From positions 1-24,003 of IMG/VR virus record IMGVR_UViG_3300032298_000386: a stretch of DNA of 24,003 nucleotides; one strand, 5' to 3'. Shown in pieces: positions 14,081 through 19,715 of this stretch. Made by a program: the position numbers and the translations under genes. The stretch comes from a virus. Positions within the stretch are counted from its first letter, which is position 1; every line of letters begins with the position of its first letter. The notes under the pieces are model-generated. The model saw only the letters and a program-made list of their open reading frames with translations, was not told the origin of the DNA and ran no database searches.

Positions 14081-14185
14081 TTAATTACTAGCAAGCATAT
14101 TGATATCGCTCGCCACAAAACCAATGATAATTGTAATTAAAAAGAAACAAACAATTTTAATAATTGCTGAAGTTTTATGATCCAT
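14081..14185 (-). CDS. Single-pass membrane microprotein, 34 residues
   Basis: Found by reading between two tRNAs. ATG at 14185-14183 is preceded by AAAGGAT and an AT-rich spacer. The frame runs 34 codons to TAA at 14083-14081, ending one base before tRNA-Gly. The product begins MDHKTSAIIKIV, and residues 8-25 (IIKIVCFFLITIIIGFVA) form a clear membrane helix, with a short polar tail. Lysines before the helix suggest an N-in orientation. The function is unknown; small inner-membrane peptides of phages act in lysis or superinfection immunity. The ribosome site, helix and snug fit between tRNAs support it as real. Confidence 0.65.
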   Translation of the reverse strand: MDHKTSAIIKIVCFFLITIIIGFVASDINMLASN

Positions 14186-14200
14186 ATAATATATCCTTTG

Positions 14201-14276
<76 letters not shown>

Positions 14277-14277
14277 A

Positions 14278-14703
14278 TTAATACGCAGGAACCATACAAC
14301 TCTGAACCAAATCTGCTCCACCAAATAACTGGCCGAACAAATCATAAGGATCAACATACATTGCACAGTTTCTAGAAGTTGCCACAGGAACATTAGTTGG
14401 ATATCCCGGAGGCGAATAAATATTAGATGCTTCTGGAGTTGGAACATAATTGTAAACAGGAACCAAGGGAGCAGGTTGAACAGGAACTACTACCGGAACC
14501 ATTACCGTTGAACTAATAGGACCAGGACCAGCTGGAAGATACTCAACTGCTACTGGGACTGGAACAGGGACAGTTCTCACAACTTTCTTAACAACTCTTT
14601 TCTGAACATTAATATTGCAGTTATTACAATAATCAATGTTGTAATTACTAGCTATAGCAGGAGTAGTTAAAAAAAGAACAAACGCTATTGCTATTTTTTT
14701 CAT
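14278..14703 (-). CDS. Secreted Pro/Val-rich protein with signal peptide
   Basis: 141 residues. The N-terminus MKKIAIAFVLFLTTPAIAS is a Sec signal peptide (cleavage near AIA-S). A CNNCN motif lies shortly after, and a long low-complexity stretch of VPVPVPVAVEY, PVVVPVQPAPLVPVYNYVP and PPGYPTNVP follows. The C-terminus has NCAMYVDPYDLFGQLFGGADLVQSC. Four or five cysteines in the mature part could form disulphides in the periplasm. The start at 14703 is one base after the stop of the neighbouring exported Gly/Tyr-rich gene, and the two share a late promoter at 15043. I do not know a family. Proline-rich extended chains suggest an envelope-spanning or virion-decoration role. It reads more like a host envelope protein than a typical phage protein. 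Confidence 0.72.
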   Translation of the reverse strand: MKKIAIAFVLFLTTPAIASNYNIDYCNNCNINVQKRVVKKVVRTVPVPVPVAVEYLPAGPGPISSTVMVPVVVPVQPAPLVPVYNYVPTPEASNIYSPPGYPTNVPVATSRNCAMYVDPYDLFGQLFGGADLVQSCMVPAY

Positions 14704-14704
14704 C

Positions 14705-14995
14705 TTAGTACCCGTAGTAATAGTAACGACCAGGATTGTAATAATAAGCTGGAGGAGCAACCGGAGCGTAATATCCTCCACCATAAGGATATCCGTAACC
14801 ACCATAACCACCGTAACCATACCCATAACCTTGTGAAGCAATTGCTCCACCAATTACACCACCAAGAATAGCAGCACCTGCCATGGCGCCATAACCATAG
14901 CCATAACCACCGTAACCATAACCCCACGCATTAGCTGGCTGCGAAGCAGTAGTAATACCAAGAATCAATAGTAATGCAACAGCAAACTTTTTCAT
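14705..14995 (-). CDS. Secreted Gly/Tyr-rich protein with glycine-zipper segment
   Basis: 96 residues. Signal peptide MKKFAVALLLILGITTA with an ANA-W cleavage site near 23. The mature part has GYGYGG-type repeats before and after a glycine-zipper-like hydrophobic segment (AMAGAAILGGVIGGAIASQG), then a tyrosine-rich tail (PPAYYYNPGRYYYYGY). Glycine-zipper segments insert into or span membranes. Gly/Tyr repeats occur in bacterial envelope, adhesive and amyloid-like proteins. GGAG lies upstream of the ATG, and a perfect late promoter at 15043-15050 sits 48 bases from it, so it should be made late and exported. No homologue is known to me with certainty. It may alter the host envelope at lysis or block superinfection. 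Confidence 0.75.
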   Translation of the reverse strand: MKKFAVALLLILGITTASQPANAWGYGYGGYGYGYGAMAGAAILGGVIGGAIASQGYGYGYGGYGGYGYPYGGGYYAPVAPPAYYYNPGRYYYYGY

Positions 14996-15042
14996 TTGTT
15001 TTCTCCATAAAAATGTGGACTAACCTTTGATCCACTCGAGCC

Positions 15043-15050
15043 TATTTATA
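15043..15050 (-). promoter_or_regulatory. T4-type late promoter for the two secreted proteins
   Basis: The plus strand reads TATTTATA, so the minus strand has a perfect TATAAATA, in a true intergenic gap. Start of transcription would be near 15036, leaving a leader of about 40 bases with GGAG before the ATG at 14995. The tRNA-Thr, the microprotein, tRNA-Gly and the oxygenase lie downstream on the same strand with no terminator seen. Confidence 0.65.
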
Positions 15051-15065
15051 GCGGCCAACCTAATA

Positions 15066-15140
15066 TGGCTCCCTGGGATGGGATCGAACCACCGACCAAG
15101 TCGTTAACAGCGACCTGCTCTACCGCTGAGCTACCAGGGA
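15066..15140 (-). tRNA. tRNA-Asn (GTT)
   Basis: Minus strand: the acceptor TCCCTGG pairs with CCAGGGA, discriminator G, encoded CCA. The D-arm is GCTC...GAGC. The anticodon stem GGTCG/CGACT encloses CTGTTAA, anticodon GTT. The T-arm GGTGGTTCGATCCCATC is normal. Its first 21 bases double as the last codons and TAG stop of the zinc-ribbon membrane protein gene upstream. Confidence 0.93.
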
Positions 15141-15317
15141 AAAAACATAAAATCCTGCGGTAACAATAACAGCAAAGAATATTATTGACCAACATATATC
15201 GTTGATAATATCTTTCTTTACTTGACACATTACACGATCACAACCAATAGGATAGCTACGTGTAACTCTTGAACACTCTCTACAAACATAATAGTTAGGG
15301 AAGTTCATATCATTCAT
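15120..15317 (-). CDS. Zinc-ribbon-like small membrane protein overlapping tRNA-Asn
   Basis: 65 residues. The N-terminal half carries cysteines as CRECSRVTRSYPIGC then VMC (a CxxC pair and two further cysteines), a plausible zinc or disulphide knuckle. The second half is a membrane helix, DICWSIIFFAVIVTAGFYVF. The last codons (SLVAQR) and TAG stop lie inside the 5' half of tRNA-Asn, so the two products cannot both come from one processed RNA. The ATG at 15317 follows a sigma70-like promoter at 15324-15351. A second ATG three codons later is possible. A topology with a cytoplasmic Cys domain and a C-terminal anchor is inferred. The function is unknown. Confidence 0.6.
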   Translation of the reverse strand: MNDMNFPNYYVCRECSRVTRSYPIGCDRVMCQVKKDIINDICWSIIFFAVIVTAGFYVFSLVAQR

Positions 15318-15323
15318 AATATA

Positions 15324-15351
15324 ATTCTACCCTATAATTACAGAAAGTCAA
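15324..15351 (-). promoter_or_regulatory. Sigma70-like promoter (TTGACT / TAGAAT)
   Basis: On the minus strand TTGACT (15351-15346) is followed after 16 bases by TAGAAT (15329-15324), five of six to consensus. It sits directly ahead of the ATG at 15317, so the message would have almost no leader. It lies just downstream of tRNA-Cys and would restart transcription there. Confidence 0.55.
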
Positions 15352-15360
15352 GTTAATTAT

Positions 15361-15437
15361 TGGAGTGGATGATGGGATTTGAACCCACATATTACGGTTT
15401 TGCAGACCGCTACCTAACCAATTCGGTGCACATCCAC
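15361..15437 (-). tRNA. tRNA-Cys (GCA)
   Basis: Minus strand: the acceptor GTGGATG pairs with CATCCAC, discriminator T, encoded CCA. The short three-pair D stem (ACC/GGT) is as in bacterial tRNA-Cys. The anticodon stem GCGGT/ACCGT encloses CTGCAAA, anticodon GCA. The T-arm GTGGGTTCAAATCCCAT is normal. A terminator hairpin ends two bases before its 5' end. Confidence 0.93.
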
Positions 15438-15439
15438 CT

Positions 15440-15464
15440 AAAAAAGGCGGCCAGTAAGACCGCC
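15440..15464 (-). terminator. Rho-independent terminator before tRNA-Cys
   Basis: On the minus strand GGCGGTC (15464-15458) pairs with GGCCGCC (15452-15446) around a five-base loop TTACT, then runs into six T (15445-15440). It closes the HTH-like gene (stop at 15473), yet lies only two bases from the tRNA-Cys 5' end, so the tRNA either relies on read-through or on its own promoter within the hairpin. Confidence 0.85.
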
Positions 15465-15472
15465 CTCTTTAA

Positions 15473-15736
15473 TCAGAGACCAGCGGCCAGAGCTCTATAA
15501 CCAGCAGCAATTAAATTACGGCTTGGCTTACCAGCACGATACTTAGCAACAGTTTCGCCCTTTGAGTTCTTACGATCATTAAGATAGATAGCATAACCCA
15601 TCTGACGAATCTGATAAACAGCATCATGTGGATTAGCAACACCATAACGAGTCTTAATCTGCTGAGCAGTTAGTTCCTCGCCACGACCAACAAGAGCCTC
15701 AAATACCTTTTCAACCTTAGAAATACTAGCAACCAT
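15473..15736 (-). CDS. Small winged-helix/HTH-like protein
   Basis: 87 residues. The N-terminal two-thirds reads as a small helix-turn-helix: VEKVFEALVGRGEELTAQQI, then KTRYGVANPHDAVYQIRQMG as the recognition region, then a beta wing (YAIYLNDRKNSKGETVAKY). The C-terminal tail is basic (RAGKPSRNL). This pattern resembles small phage HTH proteins and could be a transcription regulator or DNA-bending factor. GGAG precedes the ATG at 15736. A strong terminator follows. Codon choice is more GC-rich than in its neighbours, consistent with high expression or recent acquisition. The DNA-binding role is inferred, with no operator visible. Confidence 0.66.
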   Translation of the reverse strand: MVASISKVEKVFEALVGRGEELTAQQIKTRYGVANPHDAVYQIRQMGYAIYLNDRKNSKGETVAKYRAGKPSRNLIAAGYRALAAGL

Positions 15737-15756
15737 TATATATTCTCCATTACATA

Positions 15757-15930
15757 TTAGAAAATGTCGATTACTCGACCGTTTGAATCGACAGCGCGAA
15801 TACGAGCATTAGGAAACTGCCACTGCAACTGTCTCATATTATCCCGATATAGTAGCGGGATATTCTGTGTATATGAATACGTACGCCAGTTACCAGACTC
15901 GTCTTGAAGTTGAACTTGAACTGTATCCAT
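15757..15930 (-). CDS. Small protein, 57 residues, unknown
   Basis: Found by reading. ATG at 15930-15928 with AGGAG nine bases upstream; 57 codons to TAA at 15759-15757. The product begins MDTVQVQLQDESGNWRTY and ends RVIDIF. It contains LYRDNMRQLQWQFPNARIRAVDSNG, and the alternating pattern suggests a small two-layer beta/alpha domain. The N-terminal QLQDESGNWRTY and C-terminal ARIRAVDSNGRVID halves look like beta strands framing one helix, a layout common among small phage proteins. There is no known motif. It stands between two other small genes on the same strand, and a sigma70-like promoter lies at 15961-15989. Confidence 0.68.
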   Translation of the reverse strand: MDTVQVQLQDESGNWRTYSYTQNIPLLYRDNMRQLQWQFPNARIRAVDSNGRVIDIF

Positions 15931-15947
15931 ATCCGTAACTCCTTTTC

Positions 15948-16145
15948 TTATCGTAACTTAATCTTACTATACTCTTCGATAAAAGTCAAGACATTTTTTA
16001 GATCAGGAAAGATAAACTTCTTATTCTGCCATTCATCATTGTGGTCGTCTCCAGAAATCTCAACCATCCAACCGTTCTCGTAACGATTTAAAGTAACGCT
16101 CTCAGAGACATTTGCAAAAACATCACTCAGTTTAACCAGTGCCAT
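15948..16145 (-). CDS. Small protein, 65 residues, unknown
   Basis: 65 residues. It begins MALVKLSDVFANVSESVTLN and contains ENGWMVEISGDDHNDEW, then FIFPDLKNVLTFIEEYSKIKLR. It reads as a small beta sheet with a C-terminal amphipathic helix. AGGAGA lies upstream of the ATG at 16145, and its own last codons overlap the promoter for the 57-residue gene. No catalytic or metal motif is seen. It is one base from the end of the next gene, so the two are co-transcribed. The function is unknown. Confidence 0.62.
   Translation of the reverse strand: MALVKLSDVFANVSESVTLNRYENGWMVEISGDDHNDEWQNKKFIFPDLKNVLTFIEEYSKIKLR
15961..15989 (-). promoter_or_regulatory. Sigma70-like promoter (TTGACT / TAAGAT)
   Basis: Minus strand: TTGACT (15989-15984), a 17-base spacer, then TAAGAT (15966-15961). 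It overlaps the end of the 65-residue gene and would drive the 57-residue gene. The -10 is weak (four of six), but the TTGACTTTT block is shared with two neighbouring promoters. Confidence 0.45.
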
Positions 16146-16146
16146 A

Positions 16147-16569
16147 TTAACTTCTCCTAGATTTGGTGCCTACAGTCGTCAAATCGACATTAGGACCAGC
16201 ATATTGCAGACCACCTTTATTATAGAGTGGCATAACCAAAGATGCTTTCTTAAGGATTTCCTCTTGAACATGCTCTGGTTCTTTATGAAGATTAGTCATA
16301 ATATCCCGCTTTGAACAATCTCCAGCAACTAGCTGTTTATTATCATGATGTCGAGTAGATCGATCAACCATCATATCATTATTATAACCCGAACGCCATA
16401 ATTTGTCAAGCACTTTTTTATCTTTTTTTAGACGAATCTGTTCTGGGTGTAAACCCTTTGATAACAACCACTTATCGTGATCTGAAATGAGCTTAGTCTT
16501 AGCCTTGACTTTCGCTTTTCGTTTACTAACAGTGGTTGTGTAATAAGCAGGGAGGATGTGCATAGACAT
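16147..16569 (-). CDS. Basic protein of unknown function
   Basis: 140 residues, strongly basic, with a lysine-rich region (VSKRKAKVKAKTKL) near the start and a conserved-looking C-terminus (KASLVMPLYNKGGLQYAGPN...). The middle has HPEQIRLKKDKKVLDKLWRSGYNNDMMV, helical and charged. AGGAGA precedes the ATG at 16569, and a second ATG two codons on could also serve. It has the best sigma70-like promoter of the window directly upstream. A T4-like phage small-gene region such as this often encodes early proteins that act on host functions. The family is not recognised, and nucleic-acid binding is only suggested by charge. Confidence 0.65.
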   Translation of the reverse strand: MSMHILPAYYTTTVSKRKAKVKAKTKLISDHDKWLLSKGLHPEQIRLKKDKKVLDKLWRSGYNNDMMVDRSTRHHDNKQLVAGDCSKRDIMTNLHKEPEHVQEEILKKASLVMPLYNKGGLQYAGPNVDLTTVGTKSRRS

Positions 16570-16590
16570 AGATTTCTCCTATCTTTGTCT

Positions 16591-16618
16591 ATTATACCTT
16601 ATTACAGAAAAAAGTCAA
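16591..16618 (-). promoter_or_regulatory. Strong sigma70-like promoter (TTGACT / TATAAT)
   Basis: Minus strand: TTGACT (16618-16613), a 16-base spacer, and a perfect TATAAT (16596-16591). It lies at the end of the 67-residue gene and in the gap before the basic protein gene, whose leader contains AGGAGA. It is probably an early promoter read by host RNA polymerase. Confidence 0.75.
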
Positions 16619-16818
16619 GCAATAATTTCTAAAATCTTTTTTAGTTTTTCAACCGAAGGTTTATACTCTTCTTCGAGTATTTTATTAGCATGTCTATGAT
16701 TCTCATAATCTAGTTCTTTTAAATATTTAAATCTGGAATCTATGACTGCTTCTAATACTACTGGTATTAGTTCTGAATATTCGACGAACGTTTTACCGTC
16801 ACTGTATATCTTCGACAT
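16615..16818 (-). CDS. Small helical protein of unknown function
   Basis: 67 residues: MSKIYSDGKTFVEYSELIPVV, then a long charged helix SRFKYLKELDYENHRHANKILEE and a C-terminal KLKKILEIIA. It looks like a helical bundle or coiled-coil subunit. Its start lies 20 bases inside the end of the 116-residue gene, and its TGA falls in the -35 box of the promoter at 16613-16618. No motif is recognised. The tight packing with neighbours supports it as a gene. Confidence 0.6.
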   Translation of the reverse strand: MSKIYSDGKTFVEYSELIPVVLEAVIDSRFKYLKELDYENHRHANKILEEEYKPSVEKLKKILEIIA

Positions 16819-17149
16819 TCTCGTTATCCTTACTACTCTCTACCATAATATATTTGGCTTCAGGATCTAGTTCCATATATGCATCAAGTATTTTCCTAAT
16901 ACTATAAAGTCTTTTGGATATATCTCGTATTGTATTATGGACAGCCACATCGTTATGACCTTCTTCCAGGTCTGTTAAAGCAGCGTCTAAATTCATATCA
17001 ACAGAATAATCTACCTGCCATTTAAATATACTACCATCTTTATCCATCTCCTCGTTTAGTTTACAAGGAGGGAACAGAATATCTTTTATCTGCTCCAATT
17101 TTTCTTCAGCTGGTGTATTATTTTTTCTTTCAACTTTAAAAGGCCACAT
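16799..17149 (-). CDS. Conserved phage protein of unknown function
   Basis: 116 residues. The segment ILFPPCKLNEEMDKDGSIF, then KWQVDYSVDMNLDAALTDLE and EGHNDVAVHNTIRDISKRL, looks like a conserved small protein of T4-like marine phages located downstream of regA. I know no function. The C-terminus is acidic. The ATG at 17149 is preceded by GAAGGAA and the recurring TATATT spacer. It starts 17 bases after the regA stop on the same strand and is probably part of the replication operon. There is no membrane segment. Confidence 0.66.
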   Translation of the reverse strand: MWPFKVERKNNTPAEEKLEQIKDILFPPCKLNEEMDKDGSIFKWQVDYSVDMNLDAALTDLEEGHNDVAVHNTIRDISKRLYSIRKILDAYMELDPEAKYIMVESSKDNENVEDIQ

Positions 17150-17165
17150 AATATAATTCCTTCAA

Positions 17166-17567
17166 TTATTTTTTCTTTCTGCCCATGTTATACTTAGCCT
17201 CTAAAGTCCAATCATTTTTTTCTTTATGATTAATGATCTTTATTTGACTCATAGATGCCATTGGTTCAGTAATTTTTTCTGGTTCTACAACCTTTAACAG
17301 GTCCCATTCTTGAAGTAACTGAACAATTTTATTACGTCTGCCCTTATCCTCGTCAGAAAAGTTAGATGGCTTACCATCTAATAAAAACATTTCTTTGAAA
17401 TGGACAATATAATACTTACCCTGTTTATGAAAAATATGACAGGACTGGTATATTTTTTTCTCTTTACGGGAAGCAACACCAATTCTTGTTAAAGTTTCCT
17501 TAATCTTTAGGAAATCTTCTTCTTCGGCTATCTTCACTTCAACTAAAGAATCTAGAAGTTCATTCAT
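17166..17567 (-). CDS. regA: RegA translational repressor
   Basis: 133 residues (T4 RegA 122). It opens ELLDSLVEVKIAEEEDFLKI and has LTRIGVASRKEKKIYQSCHI, with FHKQGKYYIVHFKEMFLLDG matching the most conserved RegA segment, then RRNKIVQLLQEWDLL. RegA binds ribosome sites of early mRNAs, including those of gp44 and gp45, to shut them off. The gene order 45-44-62-regA is exactly that of T4. The ATG at 17567 overlaps the gp62 stop (ATGA), with GGTGGAG upstream. The basic C-terminal tail (NMGRKKK) extends beyond the T4 protein. Confidence 0.9.
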   Translation of the reverse strand: MNELLDSLVEVKIAEEEDFLKIKETLTRIGVASRKEKKIYQSCHIFHKQGKYYIVHFKEMFLLDGKPSNFSDEDKGRRNKIVQLLQEWDLLKVVEPEKITEPMASMSQIKIINHKEKNDWTLEAKYNMGRKKK

Positions 17568-18061
17568 TTGACTCCACCTTTATTGTTTTTGTTCTTTATA
17601 AATTCAATTTGTTCCGCCGTAAGAATTTTCATTGCTTCTTTTGTGCGAACTGCATTGTATTTATAATAGTTCGAAACTAGATCGTGGAGTTCTTCTTGTT
17701 TCTCTCTGGTCTTTTTTTCCTCTTTTGTTTCTGGTTTAATATACATCTTTTGTTTACGAATACCATAATATAATCTATCATAATGCATCTGATCTGTTAC
17801 ACCATAATTTATATTCATTTCATTCGCATATAGAATAGTCTGTCTGTAATTTGATAGTATAGAATTGGTTCTCCACTGAGAATAATCACCATCAATTTCT
17901 ACTGGTTTTTTTCCATTCGTAATACTATTCTCATATCGCCAATCGTATTTTGGTTTCGCTGTTTTGTTCTCCAAAACATGTTTTGACCAGTTTCCAAAAC
18001 CCCCTATTGATTCTTTTTCGAAGTCTCTTACCTCGCCTAATACGTTTACGAAACTACTCAT
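17564..18061 (-). CDS. 62: Clamp loader small subunit gp62
   Basis: 165 residues (T4 gp62 187). It contains SSFVNVLGEVRDFEKESIGG, NWSKHVLENK and YDWRYENSITNGKKPVEIDG, and later GVTDQMHYDRLYYGIRKQ. The sequence itself is poorly conserved across phages, so the call rests mainly on position between gp44 and regA and on size. The start at 18061 forms an ATGA overlap with the gp44 stop, as expected for the coupled 44/62 pair that makes the 4:1 clamp loader. A longer start inside gp44 lacks a ribosome site. The long KKEEKKTREKQEE-type helix is unremarkable. Confidence 0.85.
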   Translation of the reverse strand: MSSFVNVLGEVRDFEKESIGGFGNWSKHVLENKTAKPKYDWRYENSITNGKKPVEIDGDYSQWRTNSILSNYRQTILYANEMNINYGVTDQMHYDRLYYGIRKQKMYIKPETKEEKKTREKQEELHDLVSNYYKYNAVRTKEAMKILTAEQIEFIKNKNNKGGVK

Positions 18062-18996
18062 AGGAACTCGCAAGTTACCATGACCTCTGCGCAAAATGCA
18101 GCAAAGTTAATTTCTGTATTAGCAGCAAAAGCATTTTGATATTGATACTTAGCCAAAATCAATACCAAATCCGGGATGGTTGATTTAGTAACTAACTCAG
18201 AACAATATTCATAGAACTGTGTAAATAATGCATTAACATCAGTATCAAGATTATTCTTTACCCATTTGCGAATCTCTGTAAAGTTTTTATCTTTCATGAG
18301 ATTAACAAGATCCTTAATAGATGCCTCTGACATATTAGCTAAAATACCAGAGTCAATCTTACCTGTTGCAGAATAACGTTGAATCTCATTGAGAACTCTT
18401 CTCCAATCTGGAAAATGTTTGTTGATTACTTCTGCAACAACAGCCTTATCGTATTCAACTTCCTCGCCCTCCAGAATAAAAGTTAGTCTCTTGAAAAATT
18501 GTGTAGCAAGTTTGGCCATAGCCTTCTTACTAATTTTAAAATCGACTACTGAACATCTAGAATGTAAAGGTTCAATGATACGGTTCTTGAAGTTACATGT
18601 AAGTATGAATCCACAGTTTTTTGAGAACTCTTCCATAAAGTTGCGAAGAGCGGGTTGAGTAGAATTGGCATTAAGATAGTCCGCTTCATCAAGGATGACA
18701 TATTTCCTTCCACCTGAAAGGGATACGCTGCTGGCAAAGTCCAAGATTTGGTTTCTGAGTGTGTCAATGTTTCCATTCATGCTCCCATTAATAACAATAT
18801 AATCACAACCAAGCTGTTCGAGCATAGCTCTTGCCACTGTTGTTTTACCAACACCAGCTGTACCAGATAAAATTAGATTGGGAATATTTTTTTGATCTAC
18901 GAACTGTTGAAACGTTGCTTTAAGATCACAAGGAAGAATAGTTTCTTCGATTGTTTTTGGTCTGTAACGCTCGACCCATAAGAACTCTTCATTCAT
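18058..18996 (-). CDS. 44: Clamp loader large subunit gp44 (AAA+ ATPase)
   Basis: 312 residues (T4 gp44 319). AAA+ motifs in order: WVERYRPKTIEE at the N-terminus, Walker A SGTAGVGKTTVARAM (about 44-58), Walker B YVILDEADYLN (DEAD at 103-106), sensor 1 FILTCNF, and the arginine finger LHSRCSV (SRC at 146-148). It loads the gp45 clamp at primer ends, using ATP. GGAGG sits eight bases upstream of the ATG at 18996; an ATG at 19011 would overlap that site and is rejected. A terminator separates it from gp45. Its stop overlaps gp62 (ATGA). Confidence 0.93.
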   Translation of the reverse strand: MNEEFLWVERYRPKTIEETILPCDLKATFQQFVDQKNIPNLILSGTAGVGKTTVARAMLEQLGCDYIVINGSMNGNIDTLRNQILDFASSVSLSGGRKYVILDEADYLNANSTQPALRNFMEEFSKNCGFILTCNFKNRIIEPLHSRCSVVDFKISKKAMAKLATQFFKRLTFILEGEEVEYDKAVVAEVINKHFPDWRRVLNEIQRYSATGKIDSGILANMSEASIKDLVNLMKDKNFTEIRKWVKNNLDTDVNALFTQFYEYCSELVTKSTIPDLVLILAKYQYQNAFAANTEINFAAFCAEVMVTCEFL

Positions 18997-19016
18997 ATCA
19001 AAAACCTCCATTATAT

Positions 19017-19041
19017 AAAAAAGAAGGGGACCGAAGTCCCC
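19017..19041 (-). terminator. UUCG-loop terminator between gp45 and gp44
   Basis: On the minus strand GGGGAC (19041-19036), loop TTCG, GTCCCC (19031-19026), then TTCTTTTTT (19025-19017). The C(UUCG)G tetraloop is exceptionally stable. It lies five bases after the gp45 stop and upstream of the gp44 ribosome site, so it should lower clamp-loader expression relative to the clamp. A TATAAT-like sequence right after it (near 19013) might restart transcription. Confidence 0.85.
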
Positions 19042-19046
19042 AACTA

Positions 19047-19700
19047 TTAGAAAGTTGAGTTCTGTTCAACAGCAATAAAGTACTCCACATCATCGCCAGA
19101 GAATTGAGAAATACCCTTTGAAGAAATACTTACTTCGTAATCTCCTGGAATAATTTTAATGTTCTCTGCCTTAAAGATAGCTTTAAATACCTTGTCTGTA
19201 TCGCCAATTTCTACAGTGAAATCTTTAGAAGAAGGATTCTTACTATCAGTAGCAACAAGCGAAACCTTAACACCATCTCCAACAACAGAAATCTCTGGTA
19301 GAGAAAGAATACCAGCAGCCTTCTCTACTTCGCGGAGATCAGTTTCCTTTAATATAAAAGAAACGTCAACTGAAGGCAAGTTAATCTCACGATCAGGAGC
19401 CTTAGTGACTGTGCTTTCGTCAGCATAGGTGTAATGACTAGTACGACGATCTTCTGAAATATAGACTAGCTTATCTTCGAACCGTAAATTTGGATCAGTA
19501 AACGTTGAAAGAAGTGCAATAAACTCATCTAGTTTATAGATAGCAAAACGCTTAGTAAATTCTGTTCCAACCTTGGCCTTTGCCATAATTGTTTTAGAAG
19601 GAGAAATAGTCTTAAGAACATTACCCTCTTGAACAACAATAGATGGATTAATTTTAGCAAAATTCTTTAGAACGTTTACTGTATTTGTATCAATCTTCAT
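19047..19700 (-). CDS. 45: DNA polymerase sliding clamp gp45
   Basis: 217 residues (T4 gp45 228). It opens MKIDTNTVNVLKNFAKINPS, as T4 clamp does, with QEGNVLKTISPSKTIMAKAK, DLREVEKAAGILSLPEISV and the C-terminal FSGDDVEYFIAVEQNS, the last a clear PCNA-type terminal strand. The trimeric ring tethers the polymerase, and in T4 it also activates late transcription as a mobile enhancer, consistent with the late promoters seen here. AGGAG lies upstream, with the recurring TATATT spacer. It is followed by the UUCG terminator, so clamp mRNA can be made in excess over the loader. Confidence 0.93.
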   Translation of the reverse strand: MKIDTNTVNVLKNFAKINPSIVVQEGNVLKTISPSKTIMAKAKVGTEFTKRFAIYKLDEFIALLSTFTDPNLRFEDKLVYISEDRRTSHYTYADESTVTKAPDREINLPSVDVSFILKETDLREVEKAAGILSLPEISVVGDGVKVSLVATDSKNPSSKDFTVEIGDTDKVFKAIFKAENIKIIPGDYEVSISSKGISQFSGDDVEYFIAVEQNSTF

Positions 19701-19715
19701 AATATACTTCTCCTA

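Noticed and set aside
15046-15228. Minus-strand frame covering tRNA-Asn
   Set aside because: It is an out-of-frame shadow of the zinc-ribbon membrane protein and the tRNA.
17658-17665. TATAAATA on the minus strand inside gp62
   Set aside because: Inside coding sequence about 90 bases before regA; possible but indistinguishable from chance.
18061-18094. Longer gp62 start inside gp44
   Set aside because: The ATGA overlap at 18061 is the coupled start expected for gp44/gp62, and the upstream start lacks a ribosome site.
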